From Symsagittifera roscoffensis (Eukaryota > Xenacoelomorpha > Acoela > Convolutidae), in assembly GCF_963678635.1 (NCBI RefSeq), contig NC_087063.1:71009617-71073616 (forward strand): a stretch of DNA of 64,000 nt, written 5' to 3'. Position numbers and translations under genes: made by a program. Under the pieces are notes generated by a model. It did no database searches and was not told the origin of the DNA. It saw nothing but the letters and a program-made list of their open reading frames with translations. Positions 12,101-25,400 of the stretch are shown here, piece after piece; the first letter of the stretch is position 1; each line of letters starts with the position of its first letter.

Positions 12101-15100
12101 GTAACTGTGAAGATTACGAATAGATAAATGTTTTACTGATGATTGCGCCTCATTTTTAAAATTACTTTAAAATTACACATTTCATAAAAATTTTTAAATG
12201 AGACAATCAAGCCTTTATTTGAATATGAAATTTTTATTTAAATTTGCGTTTGTAATTAATAATGAAGGTTTCTGGATCTTTTAATGTTTTTTTCCTGAAT
12301 CTAAGTTGAGTAGTTTCCACATTTCGTTGCGCGTTTCTTTAAGATACAATTAATAGACTCAAAAACCTGAAAAAGTTTAAACAATTAACGTCTCAAACAG
12401 AAATCCTTTATTTTTGTAACACTAATAAAACGTTCTCGAACTTTTCGATGGCAGCTCGAATCACAAATAAAATCACTTTATACTTTACTTTTGTAGTATT
12501 ACAAAAATATAAAAATTGTGAGTTTTAATTTTTGACTAATTAGGAGTGTGACTAAATACTATAGAAAATATTTTACGGTATTTTAATTAGTAGTAGTAAG
12601 CTTTTTAACGCCAATTTGTAATTAGTAGTAGTAAGCTTTTTTACGCCAATTTGATCAAATTTAATACCAAATTAAACCAGGTTTTCCTGATTCGAACTTT
12701 ACAGCGAAGATACAAACAACTTCGAAAAAACTTACTTTAAGCTAAACTTTGATGGTGACAAAAAAGATCAAACTAGACAGAATTAAAATTATTTCAGTAA
12801 ATTAACAAATATGTAAGGGCAAAATTAAATTATTGTCTTGAGATGGACGCAGGGAGCAGGCGCTAAAAAGTGCTCAAAACCTCAATTTTTTGCATGTGTT
12901 TTTTTCAAATACTTGCTTCTATCACAAAGTTTTGTCAAAAATAAGATCTTTACAGCGTTTCTGGATAGCTCAAGTTTAGCCGGTCGAAAAAATGAAAAGA
13001 AACTTGACAATTAAAACGCATTTCATTCAAATTGGGTTAATTTAGAAAAAAATGAAGACTAATCTTGTTTAAAGTTTGAATAGAATTAAAATGGTACAAT
13101 TTATTTCGCAAAAAAATGGGCCCAAAAATTTTCCTTTAAAAACGATTTTTTTGGCTGCTTTTGGTCAATCAAAAAATACTTCAAACCTATTGGTTCATTT
13201 ACGGACAAAACTATTCTACTGCATGCCTCTTATGCAGCCCAACAAAACTTAAGCAGGTTGTAACCTCCTAAAGCGGGCGCAAAATGTTTTTATTAAAACA
13301 AATTGGTGTTTTATAAAGCAAAATTGACATTTTTGGCTACCAAACCATAACAAATATGTTCATACAAAACTAAGAAAAATAAACTTTTCTTAAATTTTGT
13401 TGGCTACATAATATGCTTACATTGATATATCTTTGTTCGTAAATGAACAAATAAGTTTTGAGTAGTTTTTGATTGACTAAACAAAGCCAAAAAGATCGTT
13501 CTTGGGAAAAATTTTTGAGCCTGGTTCTTGCAACAAATTACTACATATTAATTCTGTTTAAATTTTTAACAAAACTGGTCTTCATCATTTTTCGTCTAAA
13601 ATTAACTCAATTTGCGAAAAATGCGTTTCAGTTTATAAGTTTTTTTTCATTGTGTCCGGATAATTTAAATCAACACTGTATCATGAAATAATGACGTTGA
13701 TTACGAGGATTTTGGCGAGGCTGGAATTTCAAATATAAAAAGAAAATGGAAAAAATTCGAAACGTTTAACTTGTTATATACTCTGTTCAATTCGTTCTTA
13801 CCTTTTGCCGCAACATTTGGTTTGAACTAAACTTCACTAAATTTTTTTTTTGTTCCGACTTCCGAAGAAAATGAGGAATATACAAATGCGTGGGATGGTT
13901 TATTTCAGACCAATTTTACAAAAACTGACTGCGTGTGCGCATCGATCCGGAAATCTGTGGATTGCCAATCGAGTATGTTTGCAGTAGACTAAAATACGGA
14001 TGGATTTAATATCAGAATTAAATAAAAAATTTGCACTTCTGTCTTCTCAAAGAAACAGTTCACTAAACATTCAAAAATGAAATATGATTTTTGTGAAATT
14101 CTGCTTACATTTCACTTGTTTTTGAAGAAAATACTTTGTTGTTTGAAAAATTTGAGCTCTATACATAGCTATCGTTTAATTTTACGTTTTGTTTTGTGCA
14201 TAGTGTGTCGGCGGACGGGAGTATTGTGAGTGTGAGGCGGGCGAGGATGGAGCATGCTGGCTACTACTGGTGCACCTATGAGGCCAGTCAGCAGGGGGGC
14301 ATGTTCCAGGGCAGAGTCCACCAGAGGGCCATAGTTAGGTGTAAGTGTATCACCCCACCCCACAATACTTATCAGACATGGATTACATCACACTACACTT
14401 AACTTATGCAGAACCGCAAAAAATTTAAACGGACATAATTGATTAAAAGGACCAAATTACTGTGGCAGGTTGCTTATTTTATTTAATTATGCCTGTTTGA
14501 AGTTTTTAACTAAGTCTCTGACCAACAATTACAGATATATTTCAGGTCTCTTTCATAAATATAAATTATATGAAGTCAAGTACTCAATAAAAGTCGACAG
14601 GCACAATTAGTTCTAAACAGCAAAAAGAGTAGTAATGTGTTGTTATGGTGCAGATGGGCCGACTTACCAGCTGGACCAATTCAACCACACCAACTCCACC
14701 CGCACAGTCAAGGCATTCGTGGGGGGAACTGTGGACCTCTACTGCAACATTGTGTCCCTGCCATTCGCCAGAGTCGAGTGGTTCCGCAACACACGCAGAA
14801 TAGGTACTATCAACCTACACGCAACGCCACGTAAAATGCCCCCTCCCCCCCCCCCCACTCACCAAAACCACCGACAAACATAGGTTCTTTACGTGAATCA
14901 TTGATTCTACAAGGTTATGTATGAAGAGCGAATTTGGAGTTGGGTAATTACCTCGCATCCGATTATTTTCAAGACAATTGAACAATTATAACGGAAGTTT
15001 TAGTTCATAAAAGTCAAGGGTAGTTGGAAAACTGAAAAAGAGCCTCTTATTCTTTTTGTAGTTCCTAAACATATCCAGACTCTTGCCATCAGAACAATTA

Positions 15101-18100
15101 AGGTGTAAGGAGCAGCTACAGTCAAGTCGGAACACTATTAGCAATAAAACAACCACTGATGTCACTGACTGTTCATTGACAATGACTAGACAACATTGAT
15201 TGGCCATTCTCTAAAGTTGATCCACGTAACGACTTTTACCCTGTCCTTGCAATATAATGAGTTTATATCTGTCTTCTGTTTATCTTTAGATAGTTTTTAT
15301 TCAAAGATGTTTCTTGGTTTCCAGTTTGTGGATACAATTTTTCTGAAATCATCGAACAGTTGTAATTTTTATCCGCGATAAAGCTGTGTTTGCTGCGTGT
15401 ATTGTAGTGTAGTGTAGTGTTGTTGATGTGTATGATTTCTTTTGTATGGATGTTTAGGACATGACCAGATACGACACGAGAACTCGGCGAACGGGAGGAG
15501 GTACTTCTACCACCTGATGAGAGACAAGAGTGGCTTCCCCACCATCCTCCGCATGAACGATCTGCAGTACGAGGACAGGGACGAGTACATCTGCAACGTC
15601 ACCGCATTCGGTATCCGACAATCCTGGTCCACACTTCTCAAGGTCAAAGGTCAGTCTATTTCCCTTTTCTGTATCTCTGTTTATCAGCCGTCATCCATCA
15701 TACTCCAGCCACTGGAGTGTAACTATAGTCACCCTGTTCACATAACAGTCTATATCATGTCGCATCTCTAGCCTAACGTCAAATTGAAACACTCCCATTC
15801 ATTAAGTCCAGATACAGTCCAGAATAAAATACTACATTGATTTTGGTTCTCAGAGCAGTTTTTGTATCTCATAGCTTTTTTAAAAGCATAAACAGGAAAC
15901 CCTCGCATCAAGTCACCCTTGCTGTTCCTACCTCAAATGCCTTAGGACGTAAACTTTCACTCGTGCACACACTGTAAAATTTTCAAGAAAAGAATTGACG
16001 CGTAATATGGATGCCATTTGATGCTAAAGATGGCCCTGACAGGCTATGAAAGATGCAAATACTTCCTCAGAAAAGATTGATTCTTAAAGCCATTTGAGTT
16101 TTTTCGGTCGCCTACTACATGTTGGGTGCGATGTTTTTACTGAGCTAGTCTATGAGTCATTCAGAGAGCTGATTTAGGAAACTACTGGCTGTTCTGCTTG
16201 CTGTACTTCATAATTATAAATCGATTTAATATTGCGAGTGAAATTTTTTCTTTTTTCCAGACAAATATTCGGCCTTTTTCCCCCTGGGCGTGATCGTCAC
16301 TCAAATGGTGCTCATCTTCACCCTCATATTTGGTGCAGAGAAGGTCTACTCCAACAAGGGGGGACACAGTCATGGCCACAGTCATGGCCACGCGAGGAAC
16401 CACACCTCACATGTACACCTGCCGACGGACACTACCATGGACCACAATGGAACCATACGCAGCAGAGCCATGTAAGTCCAGTTCATACATTATTCCGCGC
16501 CCATAATCTATCTTTCATGGGACACAAGTTAAGAAAAATCCTAACTGATAAATCCCAAATAAAACCACTGGAGGCTTTGGAAAAATCATAGTAATTTCTG
16601 GTCAGGGAGTAACAACCAACAAACTGCCCTGGATAATTATTTATTTTTAACTGTCTGAGTTTGTTCACTCCTCTGTATTTTTAAACTGATTACAAACAAT
16701 CATTTTTTTAATTCCTAATTCTCTCAGATATACGAAGCCTGCAACTGCGTACATGCAAAGTTCGTTTCGAAAGCGACTCTTTGAATCCTTTTTTGTCGCT
16801 TAGCAAAAGTCGAATGCACATTTGGAGATGTCGTAGTCGCCATGTCTTGTAGACCAGCAAGTCTTAAGTTAGATAGGACAATCAAACAAAGTCGATGTTA
16901 TTTAGCTGAAAAGTCAGTCAGTTCTTTTCTACCCCTGAAGGGGGAGGTGGCGTTTAACTTGTTGGTATTTCCGTCTGATGAGTACCGCTTATAACACCAA
17001 TGTCACTCCCATTCGCATGTGCAATTGATGCATTACCATTCTCAAGTATTACTCTCACTTCGGAGCAGGCCTCTTGCAAATCCCTCCTGTGAACACGAAT
17101 GCCAATAAAATCTGCAGTCGACTCTCAGGTTAATGCTACTGCTGCGAGAAAAAAAAACACGTACCAATTCTCTGAAAAAAGACAAAAATACTATTACAAA
17201 TGGGCAAGCAAATATTAATAATACACGATTAGACAAAGTTTTACCGAAAAGACACCTTTCAAATATGCCAATTACCATGGTGACTTTAAAATGTGAGTTC
17301 AAAGCCAAAAAGTCTTATTAAACCAGCTTTCAGGTGCAAACGTTTTTTGCAGCTTTTTAGAGGATTGGTGTAAATTTTCGGTCTACCGCTTCATCTGCTC
17401 ATTGTTACTTGATGAAACAGCTTCTGGGTGCAAAAGTGGGCTGTTCATTTGAGCAACAAATGGAGGAAAGAAATTAATTTCAGACTTGTCCTTAGGGAGA
17501 TTTTGGCTATCTCAATTGACCACATACAACTGCGCGCATGCACAACGCAACGCTTCACTTATTTTTGCATCGGCATCATTTTGGACAGATCCATTTGAAC
17601 TCACAAAGGCCACATTTTTTCTTTTAAAATGAGATTACTTTAAAATGCAAATTATGTTCCATGTAATGTGGTAAGAATCTATAAAAAGGTCTGTTTGAAT
17701 AACATTAGCGCTTGTCAATTTTTTCAATTTCTTTTTTTTTCTTGTTTTCAGCGAAGCTCTTTTTTTGGCACTTACTGTCGTTTTTTGGTGCCTAGAATTT
17801 TCGCGTAGTATTACAATGGCAACCAAAATGGTCAAGCTAGTGATTAAGTGAGAGCTCATCATCACACACTATCTTTGCCATAGCAGGGGCTGAGTGTAAG
17901 ATTTGAAGATCTTAAAGCGAACACTTTATCATTATGCTAAGTGTTTATAGTTCACTGCCGTCCGATACTCGTAAACTTTCTGATTTTTTAAATGAAACTT
18001 CGAAATATACGGTTGATATTTTACAGAAAAAAAAACAATTTAATTTTTCTACGGTAAGTTAGAAATACTGAAAGCAAACTTCTTTTTAGGCTTTTTTGCT

Positions 18101-21100
18101 ACAGAATTTTTCTCAAAAGTTCTCAACTCAGAAACGAATCGGAGATTTGCATCAATTGGTATGCAGAAAAGGATCATAAAAAAAAACGGTTACAAATATC
18201 ATAAAAAACATTTTAGCAAATTGCGTGGTTTTCAATTTTAAAAAAAAACATTCCTCGTGGAGAGCTCTTTGAAATCTCATTCTGCAGTTTTCGTGCAAAG
18301 CCCCCCTAAATATTGGCAGAATTTTGTATACCGGCATTCATACCGGCAGTGAAAAATCTCATAATTGATTTAGTTTTTTTTAAATAAGTTTTCGTTTCTT
18401 TATTTACAGAAAAGCGCTGCATGAAGTTTAAAAAAGTATTTTTTCGTATTTTATAGAACCACTTTTTTTTTAAGTAAAAACATTACTATCATGTTTTATT
18501 TGCCCAGCAAGCATTTCTCACTTTTGTCTCGACACAATATGGATCACGGCTAAAAATGCTTGAACATAGTGTATGACGAGACCCATTTTGATAATTTGCA
18601 TGAAAAAAAAATCCACCGGAAGACATAGTTTCTCCCCAACTTCAGTAATAGGAACAAAAAATAACCCTAGTTGAGAATCTTCTTGGCTTATAGATTGCAA
18701 TGTTTCGTTTTCTTATTGACATGTAAAATTTAAAAAAAATTTAAATCTTTCGAAAAAAAAGACGAAAATAATTTCAATTCAGATAAATTGAAATAGAAAT
18801 TTGCAATCTTTTAAATGATCTTTTTTAAGGTTTGTAATTGAATGAATTTATCAAAATAATACAGTGATAAGTTAGATTATTCAGCGAAACAAAGAATTTG
18901 GAAAACTAGAACGCGTTTTCTCAAATTGTGTTGACATCAACCAAAAAATGACAAGAACAAAATTGGTTTCGGTTTTTACCAGAACTTTTAAACTACCAAT
19001 TAAGCTACCGAATTACGCAAAAAAATCATGTTTCTTGTTGCTCAGACCTGCGCCAAAATTACCGATTCATTTGCTGAAGAAACTCAATTGAAGTGAGCTT
19101 CTTATGTAGCCAAAGAAATTTTAAGAAAGTCAAATTTCCAAAAAGCTCCGCCAATTGTGTTTAAAAATGTTTTCAAAAGCTGAGATTTAAATACTAAAAA
19201 GAATTTTTTGGTATCATACAAATTTGTTGCGCTCTAGAAGAACCTCGCATTGTATTAACTCGCTCAACAGTTGACCCGGTAGTTTATCTTAATTCTAAGC
19301 ATGGTATAACTTAGTTCATTGCGTAATCCGGAAGTTTTAGCGTAATTTTAGTAAAAGTCTAAACATTTGTTTTTTGTTCTCAAAACTCCTTGTCTAAAAT
19401 AATGACGTTTTGAGAAAATGTTAGTGAGAACACGACGAAAGGTTTTTCTATAAAACGCAGTAAGAAAAAATATAAATAAGCCTCGAATTAGTAAAATATG
19501 GGCTGCGTCTCGGATTCCAGCTGCGACCTAGAAATTATGAGTTTTACGCATTAACCATTCAGCCACAAATTAGTTAGAAAAAAAGGGTCATATTAATACA
19601 CTAACGCTCACAAACTAGCTAGTATAATCAAATTTCCTGTTTAAAAATATCAGTTAAAAACTAATTATTTCACAGAAAGTGTCACAATTTTGAGCGCAGG
19701 CCGAAATTGATGATATTCGGCCGGACATATTCTATCTAGCGAATAGGTTTGTCATGGACTATATTTGGAGCTAAAATTTTTTTAAAGAGAAGTGGAGCAA
19801 AAATAATCAAAATGAAAACCATGAAAAAATGGACGAGACTTTGTCGAAAATTTCAATTTAATTAACAAACTATTTTTTATCTTTATGAAGTAAAACTTAA
19901 TTGTCAGAATTAAACAATTTAGTGAAAAAACAAAACAGTCGTACAGGTTTTCAGTTTAAAATTTAATACAAAAAAAATCATTGAAAAAATGAAAACAATT
20001 TGAAAAACAAATGATTGCTCAGATTGTTGTATGCGCTTAAAATCACGTATCATGTTCACCGGGCCAGAATTTGAGGCGCGGGCCCGGCTTAATTGGAGAA
20101 CAAAAAATTTAAGCCCGACCCGGGCCCGTTTATAGTGAAAACAAAAATTTCAAACCAAAAGTTCATTAAATTCAAATGTGAATCATAAAAAATAAAAATT
20201 TAATAAGACCATTGGCTGCAGCCGATCGTAGCAGTTCGAATTGGCTGACTTTTGCCTCAACGGAAGCCCCATCAGTTATGAAGTGAAGTTTCAAAAGGTG
20301 CAAAACGAAGTGTGAAAGGTGTTGACAGAAGTGTGAAAGGTGCGAACTCTTTTGAAAGTCAGACCCGGGCCCGATTGCTGATCCAAAAAATGAGGCCCGA
20401 GCCCGTGCTGATAATATACAGTGCTGATTTAAATTACCCGGACAAAACGAACGAAACTTGAATTTTCAAACACGCTTTTCTCAAATTGGGTTAAGATTAA
20501 ACAAGAAGTGAACAAAAATTCTTAGAAGTTGCTTAGAATTAAGCACAAAAGTTGCTTAGAATTTCATCAACATTAATATGGTGCATTCCCCCCCCCCCCC
20601 CCCGAAATTCTCAACCAAAATTTAACCTATAAAAATTTATGAAAATCCCATTTATTGACTATCAAGCAATAATATTTTCTCTTATACATGGAGGTTTAAA
20701 CCTTGTACAGCTTTGTTGGGCTGTGTAAGAGGCCTCTTGTGATATAATTTTCTCATCTAATAAAGTGGTTTCAGCGTAATTCTTGATTAGTTTTATTTAA
20801 AAAGCCAAAATGTCCCATTTTTGGGGTAAAAATTTGGTTTAGAATTTCGGAGAAGAAACCATATTATTTGCACCATACTAACTCTGATGAAATTCTAAGC
20901 AACTTTTGTTTTCTTCCTTTTTCGTCTAATCTTAACCCTATTTGCAAAAAAAAACGAGTTTGAAAATTCAAGTTTTGTTCGTTTTGTCCGGATAATTTAA
21001 ATCAGCACTGTATAATCGATCATGCTTAAACAAACACTATAGGACTTGACCCATTATCCCTGAAAACTCTCGGTTATAAATTATAGAAGAACTTTTAGAA

Positions 21101-22382
21101 AAATTGAAAGAATTTTTCAGTTAGAAACTTTAGAAGGGTTTCTATGATTCTATGAGTCAAATTCTTTACAAGAAAAGTGAATTGGGATTAGTAAGTGAGT
21201 AGTTTTGGTTGAGCAGGCCGCAGCCTCACACGTCGCCTCACATTGGATCAGCTCATGTTCAGTCGCAGTCTCATTATTCTGCCCATCCAGACGTGAAACA
21301 GCACAGAAGTCGACCCAAATACAAAACCCAGGCTCAAAATTGTAACAATGCAAAGCAACACAAGCAGGTATAACATAACACTCACACCTTCATATACGAA
21401 CACGCACAACATCCAGCCACGATGAACGAAGAAAAAAGTACAATATAGTCTAGGAAAAATCAATTCACACCGTAGTTATTTACATTCCCACTTATCCTCC
21501 AGTCCTCGAAGTTATAATAGTTTAGCCCTGTTCATCATTAACCCATCATACATCAATTACCACCTAATAGCCACTTCAAAGTTCACCCCAAGCAATGGGC
21601 ACTTTGCTATTTCAATAACTCGTACAGACAATCTCGTAGATACGAGAACACGAGAACAGCTGCAATGGCGCGGTTGTTAATAGATACTCTCTGTATAGAG
21701 CACAATCGTCTCTTTGGTCTCATGAAACTTGCTCCCTTCTTGTTGGATATCATCCACGTAAAACTGATTTTCGGACCTAGCAAGTCTTTTTTTGAAATCA
21801 AGCTACAAAAATCACAAACTATCGATCATCAAGAAACATTGACAGAGTATACTACACATTCAACGTTTCTACGATTTTGAGGAAAGTCATACAATTCGAC
21901 CTAGTTATGCTGTGTGAGTCGCAGTCAATCTATTAAAGGTTGGAAGACTGCTTATAAGGGCAGTCTGTTTTGCTGTAATCTCTCGTTTAGCTGTATTTAT
22001 AGTAATTTGTAGCTAGATGACTTTTTTGTTTTAGGACCTTATCTGGGAACGTGGGGGCGGCAACGGCTGGGTCGGATGGGAGGGCGGCGACAATCACCAG
22101 CAACCCCATGCACCACCACAGCCAAACAAACAACCTCTCACCCACCCACTTCCCTCACCAACTATCCTCTCCTCACCCTCCCACCGCCTCTGGACAGAAC
22201 CATCCGAATCAGCAGAACCCCCACAACAGCAGCAGACAAGAGCAAAACAGCCACAGTTTGCAGCCCCAACACACAGCCACAGGAGTCTACATGTCCAACA
22301 GCCTCTCCCGAGGACCACACCACGCAATGTCCCCACCACCACAGGTAGGTGTCTCCTCAACTCCCCACCCCCCCCCCTTCAT

Positions 22383-22445
<63 letters not shown>

Positions 22446-25400
22446 CCCTATTCTCAACTGAAACCAAGCTCGCATTAGATACTAGGCAAACTTTGATTCC
22501 CGAACGTCTTAGATTTTAATTGCGAATGTTAGTGCAAAGAAGAGGAGCAAACAATTGCTATTTGTCATCGCCACGTGTTAAATTTACATCAGCATTAATC
22601 TCAATCAAAGACCAGTCTAAAAGATGAACAAGACTGCTCGTATCAGGGCGAAGCCCTGAATGTTCCGACGGCCTTTTAAGATTTATGGAGCAGTAATAAC
22701 ATTGAAAAATTAAATGAAACAAGACTGCTCGTATCAGGGCGAAGCCCTGAATGTTCCGACCGCCTTTTAATGTTTATGGAGCAGTAATGACATTTGAGAA
22801 ATTAAATGAAATGAAACAAAATGAAAATTTTTTTTTCTAAAATTTGAAATTTTTTAAATGAAAATCATCCCCCCACACGCCATATTAAGTACAAAAGGAT
22901 AGATTTCGCTCCTTGTAACAAATCAATTATGGCAAAAATGTCAAAAATGGCTAGTTAAAAAGTCGAAATTTGTCTGAAGAAAAAAAACCCCACCTCGAGC
23001 ACAAATATTCCGTTACTTTCGTATCGAAAGTCGGAACAATGATCTACGAGTAGAACAAGCCAAAAAGTTGAACAAGACTGCTCGCATATCAGGGCAAAGC
23101 CTTGAATTTTACGACTGCTCCTTAATCCACATCGAATAGTTTTTGGCAAAAGAAAATATTGAAAAGCTATGAGTTTTGGACATTATCAAAGATCAAGTAT
23201 GAAAAATTGTATCGTAGGAAAATAATACGACCAATTATTTAGCCTCAATTCAATTTGGAATGCTTATGTTGTGCGGTATAATTCGCCACGCATAAGTAAC
23301 TCGCGTTACGCTTTCAGGATTATCGGTAAAATCTTCAAAGCGCGCATAAATAGTCCAGAAACTAGCCAAATTGGCAAATTTCAAACTCCCAAATTTTTGC
23401 AGAAAATGGTTGGAGGTAAGCTATCTTTTCGAATTTGATTTTGGGTAGTCAATATCTTCAATGAGGCATAATTTTTTTTTGTTAAAAATGATCATTTCGA
23501 TCGCCGCATATTGACTGAATCAAAAAACTACACAAACGCATAAATATTCCGTTTTCTTCGAAAGTCGGAATTACAAACAAAATATAATTGGTTAGTATGA
23601 AAAAAATTTGCAGCTGTGGCTGAAAATCAAACATTTCACACCCGTACAAACAAGACATGGATTGTAATCAATTTTATACAGATAATGGGTGACCGCGCGA
23701 CTAGCATAAAAATTTAAACCACGACTAAAAATTTAAACGACTAGCATGACTTTGATGACTTTCTTTTTCTCAGAAACACAAAACAATAATTCGTTCAAAA
23801 TTAATCCCGAATTTTTGAAAAATAGAAACGTGAAATTAAGCAAACAACAAACAAATTAAAATTTGAAAACAAGTTACCATCCTCCCCTTCCCCCGAATAT
23901 GTTTAGGGGCGATGTTAACTTGCTTAATTTTGGTCTGAGTTCGAATATTAGTTTGAATTCAAAACTGGGCTGCAGGATCAGATATAATAAAATCCCCCCT
24001 ATAATGAAATCATCCAACTGTTAAGGATATAGGTTAAGTTCTGTCCTTAGTTTCGAACCTCCTCACTTTTGCAAAAGGGGGGAATCGTAAAGAGATCCGG
24101 AGGATCTTAACTTGGTATTTTGGGGAGAGGGAGGGGAGGGAGAGAAGGGGAGTGAGGGGGGTGTATGATACGAAGTTAACTTGATCCAAATTTTGTATCT
24201 CATAAATTGTGATTAGTCACACTTAGACTCAGTAAAAGATTTAGAGGGTGCGAAGAGCATGTGCCTCCTCATATGAACACCCCCAGGATATGCGACCTCA
24301 TAGCCACACAAGGACCTCCCCCCGTTGTTACTAGTTTGTGACTTCAACTTATGGTGATCGAACCTATAATTGGAATGCGCATTTTACACAGAATTGCGGT
24401 GTCAAAAAATGTAAGCGTAGAGGGATAGTTAACAAGGCGCAATAGGAAGGAAATATTTAACAAGATCCTAATGATTTTATTTATTTTCATTATTTCAATT
24501 TTGTGTTTCAATTTTTATACTAGTCGATACGATTTTCAATTTAAAAATTTTCATGCTAGTCGAGTTTTATGCTAGTCAATACACCGCTAGATAATGAAAC
24601 AAAAAGTTAGAAAAAATTGATTTGAAGCCACCTAAAAACGATTTAGTTCGAAACAAAAAAAGAGTTTAAAAAATTAATTTCAATCGATTCTAAATTATTT
24701 CAAATCCAATTTTTGTCAATTTATTTTGTTTTTTTTTCTCATCCGAAGGCTATTAACCACAAAATCGATGTAAATTGGTTTAAAATTGATTTTTCTCGGT
24801 AATTTTTAACTTATAGTGAGGCAAAAAAAGCTCTGCTGGCGGAGCTACTTCGCGTTTCGAAAAAATGTTTCAATTTTTAGATGTCCCAGAGGAATTTTAA
24901 AAATTGCTATTGATCCAGTTTTCTCAAATTGCGTTTTATTTATCATGAATGGTTCTAGCTTTAAAAAATAGTTAGAAAAATAGTTTAAATTATTATAACT
25001 AAGCCCTAAAAATAGGTCAAAAGTAATTTTTGAAGATCGTGGTTATCTATCATACAAAACTACAAAATAATGGGCACAAATGTTTTGTATTGATTTTCGC
25101 CATCAAATTGCATACTTTTAAGCTTGGTTTTAGGTACGTGAATTAAGGAAATTAGTCTTTTCACCATCTTTATAATTTTACAATATGTTAAATGAATTAT
25201 GTAGTCAATAAGTCCGAAAATTGGTCAAAATGGAAGCACCGATGAAAAAATTTGCTTTTTTTCAAAGTTTGTTAAATTGACATTTAAATGCTTTCGTTTG
25301 CTTTTTTCCACAAGTTCGGGTAATTTGCAAGGTCTTATTTTATTCTAACTGTTGCAGGTGCCGGCACCCCCTCCGCCGCCGCCGCCCCAGCAGTCTCATC

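Larger units (their letters stand above)
10202..14203. other. Intron inside Ig domain 2
   Basis: This intron splits Ig2. The donor is GTTAGT rather than GTAAGT or GTGAGT; phase 2 on both sides supports it. It contains a GAAA microsatellite (about 10588-10630), a short direct repeat near 12590-12650 and a TA-flanked MITE at 12953-13678. No exon was seen. Confidence 0.7.
16472..22034. other. Intron between the membrane exon and the tail exons of the Ig gene
   Basis: The donor is GTAAGT and the acceptor TTTTTTGTTTTAG. It holds a SINE-like copy (19433-19640), a GGGCCCG-rich island (20059-20410), a MITE (20419-21010) and a candidate cassette exon (21217-21367). The remainder is AT-rich with no gene seen. 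Confidence 0.7.
22345..25357. other. Last intron of the Ig gene
   Basis: A (CA)n microsatellite follows the donor. Three hairpin-bearing repeat copies lie at 22629-23110. A G-rich tract (about 24120-24160) and general AT-rich sequence fill the rest. No exon was seen. Confidence 0.7.

Noticed and set aside
22051-22461. Tail-exon frame running through the CA repeat as (TH)n
   Set aside because: The exon ends at the GTAGGT donor at 22345. The CA repeat is intronic.
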